Of a stretch of DNA of 64,000 nt, positions 1-7,763 are shown in pieces. A model generated the notes under the pieces. It had not been told where the DNA came from, made no database searches, and saw only the letters and a list, made by a program, of their open reading frames with translations. The stretch is from Oscillospiraceae bacterium (GTDB lineage: Bacteria > Bacillota > Clostridia > Oscillospirales > CAG-272), in assembly GCA_015064685.1 (NCBI GenBank), contig SVRT01000001.1:44568-108567 (forward strand), written 5' to 3'. Numbering within the stretch: the first letter of the stretch is position 1; each line of letters starts with the position of its first letter. Both the position numbers and the translations under genes were made by a program.

Positions 1-310
1 TTATCCCATCATATCCTTTTTTAGTACAGTAAAAAGGACTCGAACACCGCGAATGCTTGCATTCGCCGCATTTGCGCTTAAAACACTTTGCGTAAAAAAT
101 AGCCTTAGCGCAAATATGTGTTCAGAGGCACATCACCAGCTCCAAAAAAGGATATGATGGGTTTATCCCATCATATCCTTTTTTAGTACAGTAAAAAGGA
201 CTCGAACACCGCGAATGCTTGCATTCGCCGCATTTGCGCTTAAAACACTTTGCGTAAAAAATAGCCTTAGCGCAAATATGTGTTCAGAGGCACATCACCA
301 GCTCCAAAAA
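1..310. repeat. Tandem 148-bp structured intergenic repeat, two copies
   Basis: Two essentially identical copies (1-148 and 163-310) are separated by 14 bases. Each carries an 8-bp palindrome (GCGAATGC/GCATTCGC at 49-66 in copy 1) and a 9-bp inverted repeat (ATTTGCGCT 70-78 with AGCGCAAAT 107-115), so a folded RNA is plausible. On the minus strand a T-loop-like TTCGAGTCC follows the palindrome, but no cloverleaf can be drawn. No ORF is credible here. The 385 bases before the first gene hold only this repeat and its hairpins. The function is unknown; the window may start inside a longer array. Confidence 0.75.
144..184. terminator. 18-bp perfect hairpin between the two repeat copies
   Basis: An 18-bp arm (144-161, starting with six A) pairs exactly with 167-184 (ending in six T), with a five-base loop. 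The A-stem-T layout works as an intrinsic terminator in either direction. It spans the junction of the tandem copies. Confidence 0.6.
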
Positions 311-345
311 CAAAAGAGGGGTCAGAAGACCTCTCTTTTGTTTTT
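306..345. terminator. Bidirectional intrinsic terminator after the CE15 gene
   Basis: Arms 311-323 and 328-340 pair with one G-T wobble and an AGAA loop. They are flanked by A5 on the left and T5 on the right. It lies about 40 bases past the stop of the minus-strand esterase gene. Confidence 0.75.
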
Positions 346-385
346 ACAGTTGGAAAATTCGCAATAATTAAAAATGTTGATTGTA

Positions 386-1492
386 TTAGATATTGCCCTC
401 AATTATATCCTCAAAATAATCCATAAGGTTGTCCCAATCAAACTTGAGCTGGCTATGGTCGCCCTCTTTGACGTGGAAGGCGATGTGACCGTTCTGATAC
501 ACCTTATTGAGCACGGGAGCTTCATCATCCATTACAAGCCCGTGCAGACCGTATAGCTCGTATGCAGGGGATGCGAGCTTACACGCGAGAAGCTCTGCGT
601 CGGGGTCTGCCCATTCGTCGAGTATTGAATCTGTGACGTAGAGGTATCTCGGCGCTACGAGTGAGAGCACCATATGCTGGTCTACGGGCAAGAATTCCTC
701 GCGCTCACTGTAATCGCGGAATTTGTCGCAGAACCAATCGGTTACAGAGATATTTTTGATATGCTCTCCCTTCTTGCCCCTGAATATTGCCGCGCCGCCG
801 CATCCCGAGTTGTTGGGTGCGACAAGCTGTATACGGGTGTCGGTCGCGCCTGCCCAGAGAGCGGTCTTTCCGCTTCTTGAGTGGCCTGTCGACGCGATAT
901 GAGTCATATCGATCTCATCATCGGTCTCAAAATAGTCGACTATTCTGCTGACTCCCCAAGCCCACGCGGATATTGTTGCCCAGGAGTTCTTCTGCCTCGG
1001 CTTAGGATCTTTATAAGCCGTGAAAACTCCGACCTCAAAGTTTGAGTGTGTCGTCCACTCGCGGTAGATGTCTCTTGTGGGCATAACTGCAATAGCAAAG
1101 CCGCGGTCTGTGATGTCCTTGAGGGGCAGGGAGCTTACGAGCTCCTCAGTATACATATTGCCATCATCAAGCACTTTGAAATGATTTTCAAGGTTTTCGT
1201 GCATTACGTAGACGAAGGCGGGGTATTTTTTACCCTTTCCCATCGGGTAATACACACGGAAGGGGAAGGAATAGTCGCCAAACGCGGCGTCAAGCTCCTT
1301 GACGCGCATTCCGTAAGCTTCGCTCTCGCTCTTAAGGACGAAATGAAGGTCCTCGGGGCGCTCGATATCTCTTGTTCCGTAGACGTAATTCTGATACAGG
1401 TCAAGTATTTCGCCGCGGCGGAAGGTCTCCCATTCCTCAACGGTGTTTACGTCCTGACCGCCAAGTGTTTTTAACAATTCCGGAATATGCAT
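386..1492 (-). CDS. CE15-like 4-O-methylglucuronoyl esterase (cytoplasmic)
   Basis: This 368-residue alpha/beta hydrolase carries the CE15 nucleophile block: GHSRSGK with Ser205, then a glycine-rich SGCGG stretch. A late EGDHSQ segment near residue 345 fits the catalytic His. Known CE15 enzymes split the ester between glucuronic acid on xylan and lignin alcohols. There is no signal peptide, so it probably acts on imported oligosaccharides or small esters. The start is set by GAGGT about 7 bases upstream. It is the last gene after kdgK and the KDPG aldolase, which links it to uronate use. The canonical GCSRxGK cysteine is replaced by His204. Family is likely; substrate is inferred. Confidence 0.78.
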   Translation of the reverse strand: MHIPELLKTLGGQDVNTVEEWETFRRGEILDLYQNYVYGTRDIERPEDLHFVLKSESEAYGMRVKELDAAFGDYSFPFRVYYPMGKGKKYPAFVYVMHENLENHFKVLDDGNMYTEELVSSLPLKDITDRGFAIAVMPTRDIYREWTTHSNFEVGVFTAYKDPKPRQKNSWATISAWAWGVSRIVDYFETDDEIDMTHIASTGHSRSGKTALWAGATDTRIQLVAPNNSGCGGAAIFRGKKGEHIKNISVTDWFCDKFRDYSEREEFLPVDQHMVLSLVAPRYLYVTDSILDEWADPDAELLACKLASPAYELYGLHGLVMDDEAPVLNKVYQNGHIAFHVKEGDHSQLKFDWDNLMDYFEDIIEGNI

Positions 1493-1567
1493 ATTTTTAC
1501 CTCTTGTAGATTATAAAACGATTTCTTATAGATCTGTTTGCCGGAAGCTTTTGAAAAGGATGGGGGT

Positions 1568-1614
1568 GCGGGGGAAGGAAAAACTTTTCCTTAAAAAGTT
1601 TTTCCTTCCCCCGC
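1568..1614. repeat. 21-bp perfect inverted repeat between kdgK and the esterase gene
   Basis: Arm 1568-1588 is the exact reverse complement of 1594-1614, with a five-base loop. No T-run follows on the minus strand, so it is probably a mobile palindromic repeat or an intercistronic stem-loop rather than a terminator. Confidence 0.7.
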
Positions 1615-1631
1615 GTACCATCATTATCAAA

Positions 1632-2660
1632 TCATCTCTGGATTCTGCCCGAGCCGTCGCCGCCTGCGAGCTTTTCTACCTCTGCAACGGTGACCATGTT
1701 ATAGTCGCCCTCGATAGAGTGCTTGAGCGCGGATGCCGCAACAGCGAACTCAACTGCGCCCTGTGTGGTCTTGCCGTTCATAAGCGAGTAGATAAGACCG
1801 CCGCCGAAGGAGTCACCGCCGCCTACGCGGTCGATGATATGGAGCTCGTACTTCTTGGAGAAGCAGTACTCGTCGTCTGCTACGTTATAGAGCATTGCGG
1901 ACCAGCCGTTATCAAATGCGCTGTGGCTCTCACGGAGAGTGATAGCAACGTACTCGAATCCGAACTTATCAGCGAGCTGCTTTGCAACCGACTTATATCC
2001 GTCGTGGTTGAGCTTACCGCCGTAGATGTCGGTAGCCTCAGCCTCGATACCGAACACGTCCTTTGCGTCCTCCTCGTTGGAGATGCATACGTCAACGTAC
2101 TGACAGAGATCTGTCATAGCCTCTCTTGCCTCTGCGCGTGTCCAGAGCTTACCGCGGTAGTTGAGGTCGCAGGAGATCTTGAGTCCGTGTGCCTTAGCTG
2201 CCTTACAAGCCTCGCGGCAGATCTCGACTACGTTTGCGCCGAGAGCGGGCGTGATGCCTGTGAAGTGGAACCACTCTGCACCCTCGAAGATAGCATCCCA
2301 ATCAAAATCAGCGCAGGTCGCCTTTGCGATAGCGGAATTAGCGCGGTCATAGATGCAGACCGAGCCTCTCTGAGAAGCACCCTTCTCGTTGAAATAGATA
2401 CCTACTCTGTCACCGCCGCGTACGATCTTGGTGGTGTCAACGCCGTATCTTCTAAGGCTATTTACAGCCGCCTGACCGATTGCGTGGGTGGGGAGCTTTG
2501 TTACGTATGCAACGTCCATACCGTAGTTTGCGAGGGAAACGGCTACGTTTGCCTCACCGCCGCCGAAGGTGAACTCGACGTGGTCGCACTGGACGAATCT
2601 TTCATAGTTATAGGGCTGGAGGCGGAGCATAAGCTCGCCGAATGTAATTACCTTTGCCAT
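1632..2660 (-). CDS. kdgK: 2-dehydro-3-deoxygluconokinase (PfkB family)
   Basis: A PfkB-family sugar kinase of 342 residues that should phosphorylate 2-keto-3-deoxygluconate to KDPG in the cytoplasm. Seen: an N-terminal FTFGGGEANVAVSLANYG substrate segment and a C-terminal GGGDSFGGG block containing the catalytic Asp and anion hole. The ATG at 2660 is preferred because GAAAGGA lies about 10 bases upstream; an earlier TTG falls on that ribosome site. The adjacent upstream gene encodes KDPG aldolase, which uses the product, so the function is well supported by context. Both appear to be read from the promoter at 3685-3713. Confidence 0.88.
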   Translation of the reverse strand: MAKVITFGELMLRLQPYNYERFVQCDHVEFTFGGGEANVAVSLANYGMDVAYVTKLPTHAIGQAAVNSLRRYGVDTTKIVRGGDRVGIYFNEKGASQRGSVCIYDRANSAIAKATCADFDWDAIFEGAEWFHFTGITPALGANVVEICREACKAAKAHGLKISCDLNYRGKLWTRAEAREAMTDLCQYVDVCISNEEDAKDVFGIEAEATDIYGGKLNHDGYKSVAKQLADKFGFEYVAITLRESHSAFDNGWSAMLYNVADDEYCFSKKYELHIIDRVGGGDSFGGGLIYSLMNGKTTQGAVEFAVAASALKHSIEGDYNMVTVAEVEKLAGGDGSGRIQR

Positions 2661-2690
2661 TTTTTTATTTCCTTTCAAAAAACAATCAGA

Positions 2691-3650
2691 TTACATGCAG
2701 ATGTGGAAGCCGAAGCCGCCGATCTCCTCTGCGAGGTAGATAAATGTCATCTTGCCGTTCTTGTCGTATCTTGCGCTGTCGTAGTCAAACTTGATTCCGC
2801 GGCGCTCGAGGTGGTATACTGCGCGCTCAACGCTATTGGTCTGGATGCCTACGTGTCCGTGTGCGCCGCGACCCTGCGAGTGCATGATCTCTATCTCACT
2901 TCCAACAAATGTGGAGGAGTTGCCAACCTTTGCGGGGATCGTGAAGATGCTCTCGATCTTGCTTGCGTCCCGGACTGCGTCCTCCTTGGAGTCCTTGTTG
3001 ATAGCGAAGTGCTTGAACTTGAAGCCGAGCATCGTATCAACTGCCTGACGGACGAGCTTTGTGATTCCCTCGAAGTCGCCTGCAGCGATCATGTCGGGCT
3101 TTACCATCCAAGAGCCGCCGCAACAAACGATCTTATTGAATGCAAGATAATCGTTTACGTTTGCGGGGGAAACGCCGCCCGTGGGCATAAACGTAACACC
3201 ACCGTAGGGAGCGGACATAGCCTTGATCATGGGAAGACCGCCGGACTGCTCTGCGGGGAAGAACTTAACTGTTTTGAGTCCGAGCTCGAGAGCCGCCTCG
3301 ATGCCCGAGGGGTTATTGATACCGGGGATGATGGGGCAACCCTTTGCCTGGCAGTACTTTACTATCTCGGGGTTGAAGCCGGGGGAAACGATGAATTTTG
3401 CTCCTGCCTCGATAGCGTCGTCAACCTGAGCCTTTGTAAGGACTGTGCCTGCACCGACGATCATATCGGGGTACTCTTTTGCGATTATAGCAATTGCTTC
3501 CTTAGCGCAAGCGGTACGGAAGGTGACCTCCGCGCAGGGAAGTCCTCCGTCGATAAGTGCCTTTGCAAGGGGCTTTGCATCCTCTGCGTTGTCGATCTTA
3601 ATGACAGGAACTATGCCTATCTTTGATAATTCTTGAATAATGTCGTTCAT
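2691..3650 (-). CDS. KDPG/KHG aldolase with C-terminal VOC-like domain
   Basis: Residues 1-205 are a class I KDPG/KHG aldolase: Glu41 in AEVTFRT, GAGTVLT, and Schiff-base Lys129 in VKFFPAE. The enzyme cleaves KDPG to pyruvate and glyceraldehyde 3-phosphate. About 115 further residues look like a glyoxalase/VOC module (GHVGIQTNSVERA and a C-terminal beta-rich segment); E. coli Eda has about 213 residues and lacks it. The ATG at 3650 has GGAGG about 9 bases upstream and sits below a consensus promoter. The kdgK gene follows after 30 bases. The aldolase role is confident; the role of the added domain is unknown. Confidence 0.88.
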   Translation of the reverse strand: MNDIIQELSKIGIVPVIKIDNAEDAKPLAKALIDGGLPCAEVTFRTACAKEAIAIIAKEYPDMIVGAGTVLTKAQVDDAIEAGAKFIVSPGFNPEIVKYCQAKGCPIIPGINNPSGIEAALELGLKTVKFFPAEQSGGLPMIKAMSAPYGGVTFMPTGGVSPANVNDYLAFNKIVCCGGSWMVKPDMIAAGDFEGITKLVRQAVDTMLGFKFKHFAINKDSKEDAVRDASKIESIFTIPAKVGNSSTFVGSEIEIMHSQGRGAHGHVGIQTNSVERAVYHLERRGIKFDYDSARYDKNGKMTFIYLAEEIGGFGFHICM

Positions 3651-3684
3651 AGTGAATGCCTCCACACAATATTTTAACATTTTA

Positions 3685-3713
3685 ATTATACAACCACTAT
3701 TCTTTTTTGTCAA
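3685..3713 (-). promoter_or_regulatory. Consensus sigma-A promoter for the aldolase-kdgK-CE15 operon
   Basis: On the minus strand, TTGACA (3708-3713), a 17-base spacer and TATAAT (3685-3690). It lies about 35 bases before the aldolase start. Confidence 0.85.
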
Positions 3714-3724
3714 TACATAAAACC

Positions 3725-3760
3725 GCCGATAAATAGCATTTTTTAATACAATTTATCGGC
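3725..3760. promoter_or_regulatory. 10-bp inverted repeat upstream of the kdg promoter
   Basis: GCCGATAAAT (3725-3734) and ATTTATCGGC (3751-3760) are exact reverse complements 16 bases apart. It lies just upstream of the -35 box and downstream of the pdxK stop. It could be a weak pdxK terminator or an operator for the uronate genes; the sequence does not decide. Confidence 0.45.
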
Positions 3761-3810
3761 ATAAAAGCAAAATATTAAGTTTTTATTAGCATAAAACCAA
3801 GTTTGAGGTA

Positions 3811-4638
3811 TCAAAAGAGATATTTTCCGGATGCTAGCACCTTTTCGAAGTGAACACCGTACCAGATGGGCTTCTCGTCACAGAGGGTTGCGTTCATGCT
3901 GTCGCATACAAAATCTGCGGCGATGGAGCAGGACTCCTCAAGACTTTTTCCGCGTGTCAGGCAGGAGAAGCAGACCGAGGCGAAGATGTCGCCCGTTCCG
4001 TGGAAGCTTTGAGATATTTTTTCGTTCTTATCGAAAAAGAATTCTCCCGTGACCGCGTCGTAGCCGTAGCATCCAAGCTCGTTTTCCTCAAAGCCTACGC
4101 CCGTAAGTACCGCGCGCTTACACCCGAGAGCCGTCAGCTCGCGGAGCATATCCTCGATATATTCCTTCGAATATCCGCTACCGATATAGGGCTTTCCAAG
4201 CATAAAGCAAGCCTCGGTGAGGTTGGGGACGATGATGTCCGCCGCGGCGCAGAGCTTTGCCATTTTTCTTGCGAACGCTATGTCAAAGCCGGTATATAGC
4301 GATCCGTTATCTCCCATTGCGGGGTCAACGAATTTGAGTTTTCCGTCACCGAAATCGCGGAAGATGTTGAGCACGAGGTCGATCTGCTCGGCAGAGCCGA
4401 GGTAGCCTGTGTATATTCCGTCAAAGTCGATATTCTGCTCCTGCCAATGGCGGCAGATGGGCGAGATGTCGCTTGTAAGGTCATGAAATGTAAAGCCCTT
4501 GAATGCGGTGTGTGTCGAGAGCGTGGCGGTGGGCAATATTGCCGCCTCAATGCCGAAGGAGGAGATTATCGGGAGCGCGACCGTCAAGGAGCACTTTCCG
4601 ACGCAGGAGATATCCTGTATTGTTAAAATTCTTTTCAT
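3811..4638 (-). CDS. Pyridoxal/pyridoxamine kinase
   Basis: This 275-residue ribokinase-fold enzyme phosphorylates vitamin B6 vitamers to the 5'-phosphates. Seen: the N-terminal ILTIQDISCVGKCSLT typical of Firmicute pyridoxamine kinases, DGIYTGYLG, a DPAMGDNG segment, and the late GTGD motif (catalytic Asp) in SFHGTGDIFA. The start has GGTGG about 7 bases upstream. It is a single gene with its own promoter, divergent from nrdR. It is probably unrelated to the uronate genes, although PLP is used by the DegT enzyme further on. Choice between PdxK and PdxY names is uncertain. Confidence 0.85.
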   Translation of the reverse strand: MKRILTIQDISCVGKCSLTVALPIISSFGIEAAILPTATLSTHTAFKGFTFHDLTSDISPICRHWQEQNIDFDGIYTGYLGSAEQIDLVLNIFRDFGDGKLKFVDPAMGDNGSLYTGFDIAFARKMAKLCAAADIIVPNLTEACFMLGKPYIGSGYSKEYIEDMLRELTALGCKRAVLTGVGFEENELGCYGYDAVTGEFFFDKNEKISQSFHGTGDIFASVCFSCLTRGKSLEESCSIAADFVCDSMNATLCDEKPIWYGVHFEKVLASGKYLF

Positions 4639-4676
4639 TTTTTTCCACCTTTCGTATCTTTGTTTATTACGGATAA

Positions 4677-4705
4677 ATTATATTACTTTTTTTGACAAAA
4701 GTCAA
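4677..4705 (-). promoter_or_regulatory. Promoter of the pyridoxal kinase gene
   Basis: On the minus strand, TTGACT (4700-4705), a 17-base spacer and TATAAT (4677-4682). The -35 box overlaps a small inverted repeat TTGAC-AAAA-GTCAA (4692-4705) that could bind a regulator. Confidence 0.75.
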
Positions 4706-4747
4706 TCGTCAAAAGCAATATTTATTGATATGTCAAAAAAGTTTTTC

Positions 4748-4776
4748 TTTACAAATGTTACAATATGTGCTATAAT
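4748..4776 (+). promoter_or_regulatory. Promoter of nrdR, extended -10
   Basis: TTTACA (4748-4753), a 17-base spacer and TGC-TATAAT (-10 at 4771-4776). It lies 50 bases before the nrdR start. Confidence 0.75.
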
Positions 4777-4825
4777 CTATATGTAGTGGCTGAAATGCCC
4801 ATATTTAGTATCAGGAGAATTATTT

Positions 4826-5278
4826 ATGAAATGTCCTTTTTGCGGATATCCCGAGAGCAAGGTGCTTGATACCAGAACTCTTAATGAGGGAAGCAGTATA
4901 AAAAGAAGAAGAGAGTGTCTTGAATGCCAAAAGCGTTTTACGACATTCGAGGTGCTTGAAAACGTGCAGATAGTCGTTATCAAGAAGAGCGGAGAAAAGG
5001 AGCTTTTCGACCGAACAAAGCTGCTTGCGGGTGTGCTTAAGGCAACTCAGAAGCGTCCGGTCAATGCCGATGAGATCGTCAGCGAGATCGAGGCGGAGAT
5101 CCAAAATTCGCTCAATAACGAGGTTGAGTCAGCAATGATAGGTGAAATGGTAATGGAGAAGCTCAAGGCGCGTGACCATATCGCGTACGTGCGATTTGCA
5201 TCGGTCTACCGCGAGTTTGCTGATGTTGAGACCTTCGTTTCCGAGCTTATGGAGCTTGTTAAGAAGGATAAAAAGTGA
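4826..5278 (+). CDS. nrdR: Transcriptional repressor NrdR
   Basis: A full-length 150-residue NrdR. The N-terminal zinc ribbon uses Cys3, Cys6, Cys31 and Cys34 (CPFC and CLEC) with the conserved DTRTLNEG and RRRECLECQKRFTTFE stretches. An ATP-cone covers about residues 47-136 (VIKKSGEKELFDRTKL). Known NrdR proteins sense (d)ATP and repress ribonucleotide reductase genes at NrdR boxes. No nrd genes lie in this window, so it acts elsewhere. It is monocistronic and followed by a strong terminator. Confidence 0.96.
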   Translation: MKCPFCGYPESKVLDTRTLNEGSSIKRRRECLECQKRFTTFEVLENVQIVVIKKSGEKELFDRTKLLAGVLKATQKRPVNADEIVSEIEAEIQNSLNNEVESAMIGEMVMEKLKARDHIAYVRFASVYREFADVETFVSELMELVKKDKK

Positions 5279-5314
5279 GTTTCAAGTTTTGATTTATCGG
5301 TGTGTTACACCAAC

Positions 5315-5389
5315 GTAGGGCGGGGGCTTGCTCCCGCCGTTTCGTTGATTATAAAAGGTTTTTACGGCGGGAGCAAGCCCCCGCCCTAC
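5315..5389. repeat. Palindromic intergenic element with 25-bp perfect arms
   Basis: GC-rich arm 5315-5339 is the exact reverse complement of 5365-5389, with a 25-base AT-rich centre. No coding potential. It looks like a MITE/REP-type element. The left flank TCGGTGTGTTACA (about 5297-5309) recurs next to the repeat at 7618-7732. Confidence 0.8.
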
Positions 5390-5420
5390 ATTGTAGACCG
5401 TTCGCTAAATTGCAATTTAT

Positions 5421-5460
5421 AAGACCACGGTATTATGAACATACCGTGGTCTTTGTTTTA
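5421..5460 (+). terminator. Intrinsic terminator of nrdR
   Basis: A 13-bp perfect stem (5421-5433 with 5441-5453), a seven-base loop and a T-rich tail. The tail overlaps the stop of the convergent DUF4838 gene. Confidence 0.85.
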
Positions 5461-7404
5461 TCTTCCTGCGATTATCTGGCTCATTCTCTGATTAAAGAGA
5501 ACAAGGTCAAAATAATAATGGACCTCGGGCTCGATCTCTGACATATAGTCGATAGCATCCGCAAGTGCCGCATTCGCACCGTCAACGTCATTCCTCGAGA
5601 GACAAACGTAGATGGCGGAGAGAAGCTTGCAGTATTCTCCGTGATATTCAAGAAGCTTCCAGGACTTCGCAATGCAAGCATCCGAAGATGCCACGTTCTT
5701 TGCAACGGTCGCAGCAAAATCGTCAACTATCTTCCAAACACCCGCAATTCGCTTGCCTGCTGCCGTATTGCCGAAAATGCCTGCCTTCTGTGCGCTGTTG
5801 TCATCAGCACCGGTATCCTGTGCTACGATGCTCGTGTTCTGCTTGAGAGCCTTCTTATCAAAGAGATCCGAAACGGTCTGGAGGTAGTTTTGCGCGAGCT
5901 TATAGTCTTCGCCAAAGCATCCCTTCATGTAGTTTTCGATGTATTTTTCGGAGTCGGTTTTCTTGTCAAACTGTATCTCACCGATCATACTTGCGGGGAG
6001 CGCGGTGGGGAAGTAAGCGCGCTGAGTCTGGTCGCTCATAACGCCGTCAAAGCCTGTCTGGTCAAGCTTTTTGAGGTCAGATGCGATACCCTTGGAGAAG
6101 TTCATATAACCGGGATCTGTAAAGTGCTCGGTATAGAGCCAATATGCGTAGATGAACCTTGCACCGTCAAACGCAGGCTTCCACTGATCGATGAAGTTGA
6201 GGCAGGTGCCAAAGCTCTGGTCGACATTGGGATAATGGTTTCTTTCCCACTTGGGAAGAGGAAGGGGACTGCGCTCGCCTGAAATATTGTCAAGGCTCCA
6301 TGCGGTAGTCATGATAAATCTTGAGGGATTATTGAGCTTTTCGACGATGGGCGCCCAGAGGGTGTCGACGTACATAATAAATACTATCTTTGCGGGGTTC
6401 CCTCTCCTTGTAAGCTCTGCGTCGAGCTTGTTGAGCATCTGCACGTAGAGGTCGGAGGGGTGGTGCTTTTTACATTCCTCGCACTCGCACTGGTTGTTGA
6501 TGTTATCTGCGAGCCAGAAGTGGAGAAAATCGATGTAGGGTTTCTCCTCAAGGTAGTTTGCAAGCCAATTTACGACCTTGTCCTGCACCCATTCCTGCGA
6601 CATACAGAGCTGGGTGAAGAAGGGGGAATTGTCGTGGATGTCGCGGACTCCGTCAACGAGAGCGAGAGCCTTTTTGACGTCATCGGAGACGGTATACTTC
6701 ATACCCGAGATCATGTGACGGACTCCAAACGGCTCGTTGAGGGCTCCGTGTCCCATTACGTGAAGCTGGAGACCGAATTTTTTGATGTCCTTTTCAAGCT
6801 GAGCGCACCATTCGCAATACTGCTCGTACGGCGGCTCGGGATCCCATCCCTTTCTCGTTGAGACGATATGCCTGTACCAACGGTTCATATAGTTGTAGGG
6901 AACTATCTGCTCGATCATAAAGAGGTTCATATTGACCTTGGGCATCCACTTGACGGTTTCATAGACGTGTTCGTAGGAGATCGCGCCCTCAATGCACTGA
7001 CCTCTGAAGCGGAAATCCGCTTTTTTTCTGTATGTAAAAGAGTGATTTGCCATAGCCTTTTTAGGCACGTAATCACCGTCTGGGCCGGGACGGACGAAGG
7101 CACAGCCCGCGCTCTTGAGTAGCTCATAAACGCCCATAAGTATGCTTCGGTCGTTGCTTCCCGCGATGATTCCCGAAAGATTTTCAATCTCAACGTCGAT
7201 AACGTCATCGAGCATATAGTCCTCAACGTCAGAGTCATCGCGACCGAGGTCTGCGAGGATGCCGAGCGTGATAGCATCCTTTGATATTTCCTGCGACACG
7301 ACTATTTCAGTGTCGATCGAGTTATCCATTATTCCGAGGTATTTTGCAAGCTCCTCGGCGGCGTATCTTACAGTCTCGGTGTCCTTGAAAATTCTTATTT
7401 GCAT
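5458..7404 (-). CDS. DUF4838 family protein, alpha-glucuronidase-like
   Basis: A 648-residue cytoplasmic-looking protein without signal peptide. The N-terminus (about 1-120) resembles the small domain preceding GH67/GH115-type alpha-glucuronidases. A central barrel-like region carries the DUF4838 hallmark, a DN..CECEECK cysteine cluster near residue 308 followed by YVQMLNKL. DUF4838 members occur in polysaccharide-use loci and are suspected glycosidases on uronic-acid glycans; the exact reaction is not established. Neighbouring CE15, KDG kinase and KDPG aldolase support a glucuronoside substrate. It has its own promoter at 7447-7474. Family is confident, function inferred. Confidence 0.75.
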   Translation of the reverse strand: MQIRIFKDTETVRYAAEELAKYLGIMDNSIDTEIVVSQEISKDAITLGILADLGRDDSDVEDYMLDDVIDVEIENLSGIIAGSNDRSILMGVYELLKSAGCAFVRPGPDGDYVPKKAMANHSFTYRKKADFRFRGQCIEGAISYEHVYETVKWMPKVNMNLFMIEQIVPYNYMNRWYRHIVSTRKGWDPEPPYEQYCEWCAQLEKDIKKFGLQLHVMGHGALNEPFGVRHMISGMKYTVSDDVKKALALVDGVRDIHDNSPFFTQLCMSQEWVQDKVVNWLANYLEEKPYIDFLHFWLADNINNQCECEECKKHHPSDLYVQMLNKLDAELTRRGNPAKIVFIMYVDTLWAPIVEKLNNPSRFIMTTAWSLDNISGERSPLPLPKWERNHYPNVDQSFGTCLNFIDQWKPAFDGARFIYAYWLYTEHFTDPGYMNFSKGIASDLKKLDQTGFDGVMSDQTQRAYFPTALPASMIGEIQFDKKTDSEKYIENYMKGCFGEDYKLAQNYLQTVSDLFDKKALKQNTSIVAQDTGADDNSAQKAGIFGNTAAGKRIAGVWKIVDDFAATVAKNVASSDACIAKSWKLLEYHGEYCKLLSAIYVCLSRNDVDGANAALADAIDYMSEIEPEVHYYFDLVLFNQRMSQIIAGR

Positions 7405-7446
7405 AGTAATATCCTGCCTTTCGACGTGATTTTCCTCTATGGCTTA

Positions 7447-7474
7447 ATTATACCATAAAGGTGAGCAAAGTCAA
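7447..7474 (-). promoter_or_regulatory. Promoter of the DUF4838 gene, extended -10
   Basis: On the minus strand, TTGACT (7469-7474), a 16-base spacer and TGG-TATAAT (-10 at 7447-7452). It is about 43 bases before the start codon. Confidence 0.7.
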
Positions 7475-7617
7475 GGGATTTTTGGAGCAAAAATCCCCCG
7501 TTTTTCTATTTTGTTTGAAAAGATAAAAAAGGGAAAAATAAAAGACGTCAAATTTGAAAAATTGGAAATAAGGTTTTCAAATTTTGATTTGTCGGTGTGT
7601 TACAAGCGGACAAACGT

Positions 7618-7732
7618 AAGGCTTCCCCCTGGGGGGAGGCTCATGCGAAGCAGGTGGTGAGGGGTTACGATACAAAGGATTTCCCCTCATCCGACGGCTC
7701 CGCCGCCACCTTCCCCCGAGGGGGAAGGCTTT
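7618..7732. repeat. Long imperfect palindromic repeat (gut Clostridia type)
   Basis: The left half 7618-7664 and right half 7683-7732 are imperfect reverse complements. Each contains a small hairpin of the CTTCCCCC/GGGGGAAG kind and a G/C-rich GGTGG..GGGG block. It is preceded by a near-copy of the TTTTGATTT-TCGGTGTGTTACA flank seen before the 5315 repeat. The 358-base gap 7405-7763 holds this element and the DUF4838 promoter, nothing else I can see. Confidence 0.8.
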
Positions 7733-7763
7733 GGCAACATCCTTATAAACTCCAATTTATCAA

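Noticed and set aside
1-310. tRNA genes on the minus strand
   Set aside because: A T-loop-like TTCGAGTCC is present, but acceptor and D-arm pairing cannot be drawn, and the unit is too long even for a type II tRNA.
1551-3626. A 691-codon plus-strand open frame opposite kdgK and the KDPG aldolase
   Set aside because: It is the antisense of two clearly recognised genes. Cys- and Val-rich translation with no family features; no ribosome site.
5300-5400. CRISPR-like or integron attC-like palindrome
   Set aside because: Single unit without repeated spacers or the attC core sites; fits a dispersed palindromic repeat.
5302-5541. 79-residue plus-strand ORF
   Set aside because: It runs through a palindromic repeat and a terminator and into the antisense of the DUF4838 gene.
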